50,568 nt of DNA from Variovorax sp. (GTDB lineage: Bacteria > Pseudomonadota > Gammaproteobacteria > Burkholderiales > Burkholderiaceae_C). The notes beneath the pieces were generated by a model. It had not been told where the DNA came from. It saw only the letters and a program-made list of their open reading frames with translations, and searched no databases. The position numbers were made by a program, and so were the translations under genes. This document shows, piece by piece, positions 18,737 to 26,652 of this stretch. The stretch is from assembly GCA_004210915.1 (NCBI GenBank), contig SEGS01000017.1:1-50568 (forward strand), in the 5' to 3' direction. Position 1 is the first letter of the stretch; each line of letters starts with the position of its first letter.

Positions 18737-19591
18737 TCAGTCCGGGGCGTTCAGCAACGCCCGCGCTTTGCGGTGCAACGCATGCGCCGGATCGGCCAGT
18801 GCATCGACGATGCTGAAATGGTTCAGACCCGGCAGCACGTCGCAGCCGGGCACCGCGCGCGGCCCCCATGCCTGGCGGATCAGCGTGTTGTGGCGCAAGA
18901 ACTCCTCGCTCTCGTCACCCCCGACCACGCTGTAGAGCTCGCCCTGCGAAGGCGCCGGCCAGCGCGCCGGGCTGGCCCGCCGCACGTCGGCGTCAGTGAG
19001 GCGCAGCGCTTCCTGTAGCGAGGGCGTGCGCATCAACGGCGCGAGGTCGTAGAGCCCAGAAAGCGAAAGCGCCTTGCGAGCCGGCTGACCGCGCAAGCAC
19101 AGCAGCATCGCGGCCAGATGACCGCCTGCGGAGTGCCCCGCCAGCGTGATGCGCCGCGGATCGCCGCCGTAGGTGGCGATGTGCTGCGTGGTCCATTCGA
19201 GCGCCTTCGCCATCTGCAGCGCAATGTCGGGAATCGTCACCGGCCGCCCGGGCACGCCGGGGCACAGCGCGTAGTTGGGCACGACCACACACGCGCCGCC
19301 CGCGTTGAACCCCGGCGCGACGAAGGAATGGTCGCTCTTGTCCAGCGAGCGCCAGTAGCCCCCGTGGATGAAGAAGAGCACCGGCGCCTTCGACGAGTTC
19401 TGCGCGTCGGCAGGGAAAACGTCGAGCGTCTCTTTCATGCCTTCGCCGTAAGCAAGGTCGAGCGCATCGGGCTGCGCTGCTCGCACGCGGGCCGACGCCT
19501 CTGCCCAGCGCGCGAAGTACGCCGGATGGTCGGGCACGCGCGCCCGGTTGTTGTACATGCGGTCCAGCCAGGCGGGATCGGGCAAGGTCAT
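18737..19591 (-). CDS. Alpha/beta hydrolase, arylformamidase (KynB-like) type
   Basis: 284 residues from the ATG at 19591, with AAGGGAAAG about six bases upstream; a GTG 39 bases earlier is less likely. FFIHGGYWRSLDK supplies the oxyanion motif HGGYW seen in kynurenine formamidases, GHSAGG holds the nucleophile Ser (about residue 148), and a C-terminal Asp and His (LPGLNHFSI) complete the triad. It probably hydrolyses N-formylkynurenine or another small amide or ester in the cytoplasm; no other kynurenine genes are nearby, so the substrate is inferred. It follows the SDR gene by 42 bases on the same strand. Confidence 0.82.
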   Translation of the reverse strand: MTLPDPAWLDRMYNNRARVPDHPAYFARWAEASARVRAAQPDALDLAYGEGMKETLDVFPADAQNSSKAPVLFFIHGGYWRSLDKSDHSFVAPGFNAGGACVVVPNYALCPGVPGRPVTIPDIALQMAKALEWTTQHIATYGGDPRRITLAGHSAGGHLAAMLLCLRGQPARKALSLSGLYDLAPLMRTPSLQEALRLTDADVRRASPARWPAPSQGELYSVVGGDESEEFLRHNTLIRQAWGPRAVPGCDVLPGLNHFSIVDALADPAHALHRKARALLNAPD

Positions 19592-19633
19592 CGTGTTCTT
19601 TCCCTTGGGGAGCCGTGCGCGCTCGGTCACGGT

Positions 19634-20338
19634 TCAGGCGTCGAGCACGACATGCTGACCATGCAGCGCCAGGGCCGCCGGCGAAACCAGGAAGGCGATC
19701 GTCTGCGCGGCGGTCGCGGTCGACACCCACTCGCCCGGGTCGGCGTCCGGCATCGCCTGCCGATTGGCCGGTGTGTCGAGCACGCTCGGCGCGATGCTGT
19801 TGACCTGGATGCCGCGCGGAGAAAGTTCTGCCGCCATCGCTTCGACCAACCGCTGCAGCGCACTCTTGGATGCGATGTAGGCGGACATGGCCGCCAGTCC
19901 GCGCGCAGCGGTCTTGGCGGTCACGGCGATCACGCGCCCGCTTCGGCGCGCGATCATCGTCGGCGCGAAGGCCTGCGCCACAGCAACGAACGACCAGGCA
20001 TTGAGGTCCATCATGCGGTCCCAGCTGGCGCGATCCAGCGTGTGGACTTCGGCCCCCATCTCGAATCCGCCGGCCACATGGACCACGGCATCGACGTGCT
20101 GGAAGGATTGAAGGATCTGCGCCGCTGCAGCCTGCATGCCGGGAGCCGAGGTCACGTCGGCGCCGATCAGCAGGTGGCGCGAGTTGTCGAGCCCCGGAAA
20201 CGCATCGGCCAATTGCGAGTCGCTGTGGCCGATCAGCGCGAGACGGGCGCCCGCGTCCAGGAAATGTTGGGCGACTGCGCGGCCGAGGGCGCCAGCGGCG
20301 CCGGTGATCACGATGTGCATGGAGGTCACAGGGGTCAT
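19634..20338 (-). CDS. SDR-family oxidoreductase
   Basis: 234 residues from the ATG at 20338; starts at 20344 and 20320 are also possible, and the ribosome site is poor. The N terminus MHIVITGAAGALGRAV is a Rossmann nucleotide site, VVHVAGGFE corresponds to the NAG motif, and SAYIASKSAL is the YxxxK active site. The position of the usual catalytic Ser, 13 residues before Tyr, reads Ala (next to Thr), so activity as a typical dehydrogenase is uncertain. After the active site, PRGIQVNSIAPSVLDTP is normal for the family. Substrate unknown. It is probably co-transcribed with the hydrolase downstream. Confidence 0.85.
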   Translation of the reverse strand: MTPVTSMHIVITGAAGALGRAVAQHFLDAGARLALIGHSDSQLADAFPGLDNSRHLLIGADVTSAPGMQAAAAQILQSFQHVDAVVHVAGGFEMGAEVHTLDRASWDRMMDLNAWSFVAVAQAFAPTMIARRSGRVIAVTAKTAARGLAAMSAYIASKSALQRLVEAMAAELSPRGIQVNSIAPSVLDTPANRQAMPDADPGEWVSTATAAQTIAFLVSPAALALHGQHVVLDA

Positions 20339-20371
20339 CTTCATTTCTCTCGCGGCAAATGCAGCCATCGT

Positions 20372-20400
20372 ACGACAGCCACTTTTTCTGTGGCTATAAT
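20372..20400 (+). promoter_or_regulatory. Sigma-70-type promoter for tRNA-Lys
   Basis: ACGACA (-35, 4/6) and a perfect TATAAT (-10, 20395-20400) are separated by 17 bases; transcription would start about 28 bases before the tRNA. The spacer holds an AGCCAC/GTGGCT inverted repeat. Confidence 0.7.
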
Positions 20401-20434
20401 CTCGGTCTTGCCTGAAGACAGCAATGTCGATCAG

Positions 20435-20510
20435 GGGCTCTTAGCTCAGTTGGTAGAGCAGCGGACTCTTAATCCGTAGGTCGAGTGTTCGAGTCACTCA
20501 GGGCCCACCA
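20435..20510 (+). tRNA. tRNA-Lys (anticodon CUU)
   Basis: A 76-base cloverleaf with encoded CCA. The acceptor stem pairs GGGCTCT with AGGGCCC (one G-T), the D arm has the standard AGCTCAGTTGGTAGAGC, the anticodon stem encloses the loop CTCTTAA with anticodon CTT, and the T arm is GAGTG-TTCGAGT-CACTC. It reads AAG codons. Confidence 0.96.
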
Positions 20511-20532
20511 CCAACATCCCTCGCGGCTCTTG

Positions 20533-20568
20533 AAAAGCCTGCTACCGAAAACGGTAGCAGGCTTTTTT
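20533..20568 (+). terminator. Intrinsic terminator of tRNA-Lys
   Basis: A perfect 15-bp stem (AAAAGCCTGCTACCG and its complement) with an AAAA loop, ending in six Ts, 22 bases after the tRNA. Confidence 0.9.
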
Positions 20569-20767
20569 ATTTCCGCAGCAACGCGCATGCGTCGGGCCTG
20601 GCCTTGTCGGCGTCGTGCTCACCGACCGCGACCCAAGCGTCTGAAGGTTTTCGAAAGTCCAGGCCGAACACCTCTCGTTCTTCTCTCAGCGCTTCGAGGC
20701 ATCGTCTGGCATCACTCCGCCTTCGCGCCCGGAAAGTCAGCACGCAAACAGAAACTGAAACTTGCAT
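20567..20767 (-). CDS. Doubtful short ORF in the gap after tRNA-Lys
   Basis: 66 codons in the 382-base gap between the tRNA terminator and the broken LysR gene. The predicted peptide has an Arg-rich start, a likely amphipathic helix (DARRCLEALREEREVFG) and the stretch DAWVAVGEHDADKARPD. Codon use is unlike the neighbours, with AGA, CGA, TCA and GTT codons common, and there is no good ribosome site. Its stop lies in the T-run of the tRNA terminator. It may be a decayed or acquired fragment. Apart from this and possible LysR promoter elements near 20920, I see nothing in the gap. No family recognised. Confidence 0.25.
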   Translation of the reverse strand: MQVSVSVCVLTFRARRRSDARRCLEALREEREVFGLDFRKPSDAWVAVGEHDADKARPDACALLRK

Positions 20768-20950
20768 TGCTGCTGCCGATTGCGAGCGCGACGGCCAATG
20801 CATGCCTGGCGTGTCCGACCTCCTCGCCAGTGCCATGCCAAGGCCAACGTCTCCGGGAACCCGACAAGGCGCCCCACACATTCAGGAGATGCGCATGCAA
20901 TGGATGACTGATGAGTCCATTGTTAACCTGAAATCAACGATAGAGCGCCG

Positions 20951-21878
20951 ATGCCCTCCGTCATCCAGCCCGCGGATCTGGGCTTTTTCTCGACGCTCGC
21001 AAGCGCTGGAAGTTTCAGTGCCACGGCACTGGAGCTGGGGGTTACCACGCCTGCGGTGAGCAAGCGCCTGGCGGTGATGGAGTCGCGCGCCGGCATCCTG
21101 CTGGTCAGCTACCACGCGACGCATGAGCCTGACCCCTGAGGGCGTGATGTACTTGGCGCATGCCCGACGGATCCTTGCAGAGATCGACGGCATGGAAGAG
21201 CAACTGGGCTTCTCCAAGGCGACTCCTCAGGGGCTTCTGCGCGTGAACGCGACGCCGGCATTCGGGCGCAACCATGTGGCGCCGCTGATCTCCAGGTTCG
21301 TCCACTCCTACCCGGGAGTTTCGGTTCAGCTGCAACTGTCGGTCGACCCGCCAGCGCTGACCGATGACGTCTTCGATGTCTGCGTGTGTTTTGGCGCCCC
21401 GGCAGACAGCCGGCTGATGGCGAGGCGCATCGCCGCGAACCGTGGGCTGCTCTGCGCCGCGCCGGCCCACCTGGAAACGCATGGAGCGCCGAAGGTCCCC
21501 AACGATCTGACGAAGCACGACTGCATCGGTGTTCGTCAAGGCGACGAAGCCTATGGCACCTGGCGCCTGACCAGCGGTCGAGGTCCGAATGCACTCTCTG
21601 AAGCGATCAGGTTGCGATGCAACCTGGCCACCAACGACGGTGAGATCGCCGTAAATTGGGCACTCGACGGTCGCGGCATCCTGATGTGTACCGAGTGGGA
21701 AGTCGAGCGCCACCTGCGCGACGGCACATTGGTGCACGTGCTGCCACAGTACACAACACCCGACGCAGACATCCATGCCCTGTACCCGCAGCGGCACCAA
21801 CTGGCCGCGCGGGTGAGGGCCTTCGTGGAATTTCTCGCCAGTTCGCTAGTCCGGCCAGCGGCGAACGCCCAACGCTAG
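20951..21878 (+). pseudogene. LysR-family regulator broken by a frameshift
   Basis: From the ATG at 20951, a normal LysR helix-turn-helix is read (PADLGFFSTLASAGSFSATA, then TTPAVSKRLAVMESRAGILLV), but this frame ends at 21139. The rest of the protein (RRMSLTPEGVMYLAHARRIL, then the substrate-binding domain to 21878) is in another frame. The expected junction is LVSRTTRRMSLTPEG, and the DNA around 21110 lacks two bases (or gained one) relative to it. Restored, the protein would be about 309 residues, normal for the family. It is either a real pseudogene or a sequencing error. The downstream half alone has no DNA-binding domain. Confidence 0.85.
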
Positions 21879-21918
21879 GGACGCCTCTCACCCCGCCGGA
21901 TGTGTCCCTTTGCCTTAA

Positions 21919-21946
21919 TCGACATGCGCGAGACATTTGCTAACAA
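21919..21946 (+). promoter_or_regulatory. Promoter-like site before the TSP3 lipoprotein gene
   Basis: TCGACA (-35, 5/6) and TAACAA(T) (-10) with a 16-base spacer, about 40 bases before the start at 21986. Prediction from match to the sigma-70 consensus only. Confidence 0.45.
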
Positions 21947-21985
21947 TCCGCCCAAAGGGGAGTCGGCACGATCTTGGGGAATGCG

Positions 21986-23758
21986 ATGCTGCAACGTTGT
22001 CTGGCGACGGTGGTGTTTTGTTTGTTGGCGCTGGGGGGATGTGGAGGCGGCGGCACGGGGCCGTGGTCACTGGCGCCCCTGCCGTCATTGCCCACGGTCC
22101 CCACCAATCCGGGGATGCCCGGAGATCCCGGCAGCCCGGCGGTGCAGGACACAGACCACGATCAGGTGCCCGATGCTGCAGACAACTGCCCCGCCGTGTC
22201 CAACCCCGACCAGAAAGACACCGATGGCGATGGCATCGGCGATGCCTGCGACCCGGACAGCGACGGCGATGGTGTGCCGAACGCTTCCGACAACTGTCCG
22301 CTCAAGCCCAACGGCGATCAGAAGGACACCGACGGTGACGGCGTCGGTGACGCGTGCGATGCCCTGACCGACAGGGACGGCGACGGCGTGGGCGACGCCA
22401 GCGACAACTGCCCCCTGGTGTCCAACCCGACCCAGGCCGACGCGAACGGCAACGGCATTGGTGACGCCTGCGACCCGGACAGTGACGGCGACGGCGTGCT
22501 CAACCCGGTGGACAACTGTCCCCTGGTCGCCAACCCGGGCCAGGAAGACCTCAACGGCGATGGCATCGGCGATGCCTGCGCAGGCGACACCGACGGTGAC
22601 GGCGTGCTCAACCCGGTCGACAACTGCCCGTTGGTGGCCAACGTGGGTCAACAGGATCTGGACGGCGACGGCATCGGTGACGCCTGCGACACCGACGTGG
22701 ACGGTGACGGCGTGCTCAATCCGGTCGATAACTGCCCGCTTGCGCAGAATGCCGGTCAGGCCGACACCGACGGCGACGGTATCGGCGACGCCTGCGACCC
22801 GGTCACCGACACCGATGGCGACGGCATCGCCGACGGCGTCGACAACTGCCCGCTGGTGGCCAATCCGAACCAGCTCGACACCGATAGCGACGGGATCGGC
22901 AACGCCTGCGATCCCGACATCGACGGTGACGGCGTACTCAATGCCGTGGACAACTGCGTCCTGGTGGCGAATCCCTCGCAGGCCGACGGCGATGCCGACG
23001 GGATCGGCGATGCCTGCGACGGCGACAGCGACGGCGACGGCGTGCCCGACGCCAGCGACAACTGCGCACTCGTCGCCAACGCCGATCAGGCCGATACCGA
23101 CGGCGATGGCATCGGCAACGCTTGCGATCCCGATGTGGATGGCGACGGCGTCGCGAACGCGATCGACAACTGCCCGCTGGTCGCGAACCCGACCCAGGCC
23201 GATGCAGACGGAGACGGCATCGGCGACGCATGTGACGCCGCGGAAGACGTGGCCTGCGGTGCAGGCAAGCTGTTCGAGCCCGTGCTTGCTACGACGGCCA
23301 GCACAGTCACGACCGGCCTGCGCGGTCTGCTGTGTCTGGGCTGCGGTGTGACCAATCCCACCGCGCTGACCGGGACGATCGACGACGCGGCCACTCTCTC
23401 TACGCCTGTGGCGGTGGCGGCCAGCGTCTGGGGCACCGTGAAGAACGATGCCGCTGCCTACACCGGTCCGCGACGCGCGGGCTTCCTGGTGAGCCTGCCT
23501 TCGGGCTTGCTGAATCTCTCGCTGCTGTCCAACCTGAAGCTGACCACCTACCGGGCGGGCGTGGCGCAGCAGTCGGCCAGCGCATCCAGCCTCCTGACGT
23601 TGCGCTTGCTCAATCTGAATGGGGACGCCAGCAAGCAATTGCTTGTAATGGACACCACGAAGGATTTCGACGCGGTGGAGATCGAGAAGGGCGCGGTGCT
23701 GGGCGCGCTGTCGAAACTCAACGTCCACAGCATGTGCGTGGCGCCGCCGGCGCCGTGA
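21986..23758 (+). CDS. Lipoprotein with ten thrombospondin type 3 repeats
   Basis: 590 residues from the ATG at 21986 (GGGGA just upstream; an earlier in-frame TTG is less likely). The signal peptide ends in a lipobox-like LALGGC, so the mature protein is probably a lipoprotein, with a Gly-rich then Pro-rich linker. Residues about 55-420 hold ten repeats of the type [20 protein letters not shown] plus DNCPLV, i.e. DxDxDG calcium loops with paired Cys, as in thrombospondin type 3 / OmpA-linked repeats. The C-terminal 170 residues form an unrecognised domain with a few Cys (GLLCLGCG). No OmpA domain is present. It is likely a calcium-stiffened surface or periplasmic stalk; function unknown. Confidence 0.85.
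   Translation: MLQRCLATVVFCLLALGGCGGGGTGPWSLAPLPSLPTVPTNPGMPGDPGSPAVQDTDHDQVPDAADNCPAVSNPDQKDTDGDGIGDACDPDSDGDGVPNASDNCPLKPNGDQKDTDGDGVGDACDALTDRDGDGVGDASDNCPLVSNPTQADANGNGIGDACDPDSDGDGVLNPVDNCPLVANPGQEDLNGDGIGDACAGDTDGDGVLNPVDNCPLVANVGQQDLDGDGIGDACDTDVDGDGVLNPVDNCPLAQNAGQADTDGDGIGDACDPVTDTDGDGIADGVDNCPLVANPNQLDTDSDGIGNACDPDIDGDGVLNAVDNCVLVANPSQADGDADGIGDACDGDSDGDGVPDASDNCALVANADQADTDGDGIGNACDPDVDGDGVANAIDNCPLVANPTQADADGDGIGDACDAAEDVACGAGKLFEPVLATTASTVTTGLRGLLCLGCGVTNPTALTGTIDDAATLSTPVAVAASVWGTVKNDAAAYTGPRRAGFLVSLPSGLLNLSLLSNLKLTTYRAGVAQQSASASSLLTLRLLNLNGDASKQLLVMDTTKDFDAVEIEKGAVLGALSKLNVHSMCVAPPAP
22150..23240 (+). repeat. TSP3 coding repeat array, 108-base period
   Basis: The GACAACTGC-type core occurs ten times, at 22181, 22289, 22403, 22511, 22619, 22727, 22841, 22949, 23057 and 23165. 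Steps are 108 bases except two of 114, where two extra residues precede the DxDGDG loop. These are protein-coding repeats. Confidence 0.9.
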
Positions 23759-23777
23759 AGCGGAATCAGCGGGCTGG

Positions 23778-23806
23778 TTGCAACCTGACCGCTGACGCCA
23801 TCTAAT
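23778..23806 (+). promoter_or_regulatory. Promoter-like site before cioAB
   Basis: TTGCAA (-35, 4/6) and TCTAAT (-10, 5/6) with a 17-base spacer, about 50 bases before the cioA start. No FNR/Anr-type dyad was seen beside it. Confidence 0.5.
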
Positions 23807-23857
23807 GGGATCCAGTCGAAGGAGCGCTGTCGAAAGGAAGTCCGGACCCTCCAACCC

Positions 23858-25294
23858 ATGGATTCAATACTGCTCGCCCGCATCCAGTTCGGGTTCACCA
23901 TTTCGTTCCACATCATTTTTCCGGCCCTCACCATCGGGCTGGCGAGCTACCTTGCGGTGCTCGAGGCGCTGTGGCTGCGCACCCAGCGCAAGGTGTACAT
24001 CGACCTCTATCAGTTCTGGATCAAGGTATTCGCGGTGGCATTCGGCATGGGGGTGGTGTCGGGTCTGGTGATGGCCTACCAGTTCGGCACCAACTGGAGC
24101 AACTTCTCCCGCTTCGCCGGTGGCGTGACCGGGCCCTTGCTGGCGTACGAGGTGCTCACGGCGTTCTTTCTCGAGGCGGGCTTTCTCGGCGTCATGCTGT
24201 TCGGGCGCGATCGTGTCGGCCCGGGCTTGCATTTCGTCTCGACACTGGCTGTTGCCGTCGGCACGCTCATCTCCGCCACATGGATCCTGGCCTCCAACAG
24301 CTGGATGCACACGCCCCAGGGCCACGAGATCATCGACGGCCGTGTCGTGCCAGTCGACTGGCTCCGCGTGATCTTCAATCCCTCCTTCCCCTACCGACTC
24401 GCGCACACCGTGGTCGCGTCCTACATCGCGACGGCGCTCATGGTCGCCGGCGCTGCGGCCTGGCATCTGCTGCGTGGAACGGACAACACACGCGTCCGGA
24501 CCATGCTGTCGATGGCGATGTGGATGCTCCTGATCGCGGCGCCCATCCAGGCTGTGATCGGAGACCAGCATGGGCTCAACACCATGGAGCATCAACCGGC
24601 CAAGCTCGCGGCCATCGAGGGTCATTGGGAGCATGGCGAAGAAGGCGAAGGGGTCCCGCTCATCCTCTTCGGCCTGCCCGACATGGCGGCAGAGACGACG
24701 CGGTTCGCCATCGAGATTCCCCGGGCCGGAAGCCTGCTGCTCACGCACAGCTGGGACGGGAAGATTCCCGCGCTGAAGGATTTCGCGCCGGAAGACCGCC
24801 CCAACTCGACGATCGTGTTCTGGACTTTCCGTGTCATGGTGGGCCTCGGCTTGCTGATGATTGCCCTGGCGGGTTGGGGCCTCCTCTTGCGGCGACACGG
24901 CCGGCTGTTCCTGCACCGCCGCTTCCTTCGCTTCGCGGTGCTGCTGTCGCCCGCCGGCGTGGTGGCCATCCTGGCCGGTTGGTACACCACCGAAATCGGG
25001 CGCCAGCCATGGATCGTCTACGGGCTCATGCGCACCTCGGAAGGCGCCTCTCCCCAGCACTCCGCCGCGCAGGTCGGGTTCACGCTGGCCATGTTCGTGG
25101 TGGTGTACTTCGTCGTCTTCGGCGCGGGCACCGCCTACGGTCTGCGCATCATTGCCAAAGGCCCCGAGTCGGATGAGGGCGACCTGCCAGCCCAAGGGGG
25201 ACCCGGTGAGCCGCGCCAACCCATGAGACCGCTGTCTGCGGCGCCTGAAGGCATTGATGAGGCAGGCGATCGTGCCGCGCCCGAGGTGAAATGA
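23858..25294 (+). CDS. cioA: Cytochrome bd-type ubiquinol oxidase subunit I (CIO type)
   Basis: 478 residues, about nine membrane helices. The N terminus has LARIQFGFTISFHIIFPAL with the b595 His near residue 18; RLAHTVVASYI carries the b558 His; the b558 Met lies in FRVMVGLGLLMIAL; GRQPWIVYG is the family motif. The quinol loop is short and reads GDQHGLNTMEHQPAKLAAIE, which marks the cyanide-insensitive (CIO) subgroup rather than E. coli CydA. It oxidises ubiquinol and reduces O2 to water at the inner membrane. It overlaps the subunit II gene by four bases. The C-terminal 50 residues are polar and variable. Confidence 0.93.
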   Translation: MDSILLARIQFGFTISFHIIFPALTIGLASYLAVLEALWLRTQRKVYIDLYQFWIKVFAVAFGMGVVSGLVMAYQFGTNWSNFSRFAGGVTGPLLAYEVLTAFFLEAGFLGVMLFGRDRVGPGLHFVSTLAVAVGTLISATWILASNSWMHTPQGHEIIDGRVVPVDWLRVIFNPSFPYRLAHTVVASYIATALMVAGAAAWHLLRGTDNTRVRTMLSMAMWMLLIAAPIQAVIGDQHGLNTMEHQPAKLAAIEGHWEHGEEGEGVPLILFGLPDMAAETTRFAIEIPRAGSLLLTHSWDGKIPALKDFAPEDRPNSTIVFWTFRVMVGLGLLMIALAGWGLLLRRHGRLFLHRRFLRFAVLLSPAGVVAILAGWYTTEIGRQPWIVYGLMRTSEGASPQHSAAQVGFTLAMFVVVYFVVFGAGTAYGLRIIAKGPESDEGDLPAQGGPGEPRQPMRPLSAAPEGIDEAGDRAAPEVK

Positions 25295-26301
25295 TGGGCA
25301 TCGATCTGCCGCTGATCTGGGCCGTGATCATCCTGTTCGGCATCATGATGTACGTGGTGATGGACGGCTTCGATCTCGGGATCGGCATCCTTTTTCCATT
25401 CCTTCCTGCCAAGGAAGATCGCGATGTGATGATGAACACCGTCGCGCCCGTGTGGGACGGCAACGAGACCTGGCTCGTGCTCGGCGGTGCAGGATTGCTG
25501 GCCGCCTTTCCGCTGGCGTACGCGGTGATCTTGAGCGCCTTCTACCTGCCGCTGATCCTGATGCTGATCGGCCTCATTTTTCGGGGTGTCGCTTTCGAAT
25601 TCCGCTTCAAGGCCCGCCTGGGCAAGCGACGCTGGTGGGATGCGGCATTCATCGGCGGTTCCTTCACTGCGACCTTCTTCCAGGGCGTGACGCTCGGCGC
25701 CTTCCTTAGCGGTCTTCGCGTGGTCGATGGCAACTTCGCGGGCGGCTCCTTCGACTGGGTCTCACCGTTTTCGATCTTCACCGGACTCGCGCTGCTGGCC
25801 GCTTACGCCCTCCTCGGCGCGACCTGGCTGATCATGAAGACCGAAGGCGAGTTGCAGATGCGGATGCGGGCGCTGGCGAAGCCATTGGTCTGGGTCATGC
25901 TCGCGGTCATCGTCGCGTTGAGTGCCTGGACGCCGTTGGCGCACAGCGCCATCGCGCAACGCTGGTTCAGCCTGCCCAACCTCTTCTACTTCGCACCCGT
26001 TCCGCTGCTGGTCTTGCTGGTGGTCTGGAAGCTGCTGAGGGAAGTCCCCGGCGAAGGCCACGCGTCGCCGTTCGTGCTGACGCTGTGCCTCCTCTTCCTG
26101 GGCTACACCGGCCTGGGCATCAGCCTCTGGCCGAACGTCATCCCGCCGGACATCTCGATATGGCAGGCCGCAGGTCCAGCGCAGAGCCTCGGCTTCGCGC
26201 TGGTGGGCGCCTTGATGATCATCCCCGTCATCCTGATGTACACCGCGTGGAGCTATTGGGTGTTCCGCGGAAAGGTTCGTCACGGTGACGGATACCACTG
26301 A
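25291..26301 (+). CDS. cioB: Cytochrome bd-type ubiquinol oxidase subunit II (CIO type)
   Basis: 336 residues with eight to nine membrane helices. The opening DLPLIWAVIILFGIMMYVVMDG FDLGIG pattern and WDGNETWLVLGG are the subunit II signatures. It pairs pseudo-symmetrically with subunit I and stabilises the haems. Two adjacent ATGs (25291 and 25294) share the GAGGTGAA ribosome site; the first overlaps the cioA stop. The gene overlaps the small DUF2474 gene by 17 bases at its 3' end. Confidence 0.93.
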   Translation: MMGIDLPLIWAVIILFGIMMYVVMDGFDLGIGILFPFLPAKEDRDVMMNTVAPVWDGNETWLVLGGAGLLAAFPLAYAVILSAFYLPLILMLIGLIFRGVAFEFRFKARLGKRRWWDAAFIGGSFTATFFQGVTLGAFLSGLRVVDGNFAGGSFDWVSPFSIFTGLALLAAYALLGATWLIMKTEGELQMRMRALAKPLVWVMLAVIVALSAWTPLAHSAIAQRWFSLPNLFYFAPVPLLVLLVVWKLLREVPGEGHASPFVLTLCLLFLGYTGLGISLWPNVIPPDISIWQAAGPAQSLGFALVGALMIIPVILMYTAWSYWVFRGKVRHGDGYH

Positions 26302-26431
26302 AAAAGCCGGACGCCGCTGGGCACGGCGCATCGGCTGGCTCGTCCTGCTCTGGACAGGCGGCGTGCTCTCGGTGTCTGCCGCCTCGCTGGTGTTGCGCTA
26401 TTTGATGGCTTGGGCCGGGCTCGGACGATAA
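26285..26431 (+). CDS. DUF2474 small membrane subunit of the bd oxidase
   Basis: 48 residues from a GTG at 26285. It has a basic N-terminal part (EKAGRRWARRIGW) and one membrane helix (about residues 17-42), the layout of DUF2474/CydX-like single-span subunits that follow CIO-type oxidase genes. Such subunits bind and stabilise the oxidase complex. It overlaps the end of cioB by 17 bases in another frame, so translation is probably coupled. It is easily missed because of its length and GTG start. Confidence 0.72.
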   Translation: MTDTTEKAGRRWARRIGWLVLLWTGGVLSVSAASLVLRYLMAWAGLGR

Positions 26432-26547
26432 AGCACCCATCGCCGTCCTGGCTGCACTGCTGCAAGCCTGCGCGCACAAAGCGTCAAGTTCCTACATTGC
26501 GGTCGCGAGCGTCGCGGAAAACAAGGGGTTCAACGAAAGGACTCCAG

Positions 26548-26652
26548 ATGACAGACCCGCGCACTGCGGCCCCTGTGCCACCGTTCTCCACACCCGAGCA
26601 GGAGCCTCCAGGTCTCGAGGGATCGACATGGACTGGATCGCCCTGGTGCTGA
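26548..26652 (+). CDS. Possible 34-residue leader ORF overlapping DUF378
   Basis: A Pro-rich peptide (TPEQEPPGLEG) with a strong AAAGGA ribosome site at good spacing. It ends 25 bases inside the next gene in another frame. It may be a coupled leader peptide, or the true N terminus of the DUF378 protein separated by a frameshift. Nothing similar is known to me. Confidence 0.35.
   Translation: MTDPRTAAPVPPFSTPEQEPPGLEGSTWTGSPWC

Noticed and set aside
20485..20907. Plus-strand ORF overlapping the end of tRNA-Lys and its terminator.
   Set aside because: It would be translated through a tRNA and a strong terminator; no domain or start signal.
21105..21800. 231-codon minus-strand ORF opposite the LysR pseudogene.
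   Set aside because: The plus strand encodes a clear LysR effector domain; the antisense product matches no family pattern.
22150..23240. Regularly spaced repeats that could suggest a CRISPR array.
   Set aside because: The period is 108 bases, the whole unit is repeated, and it encodes TSP3 repeats in frame. There are no spacers or cas genes.
22085..23854. 589-codon minus-strand frame opposite the TSP3 gene.
   Set aside because: It is the mirror of the repeat array (Val/Ala/Gly repeats) with no signal or start site; the plus-strand frame has a signal peptide and calcium loops.
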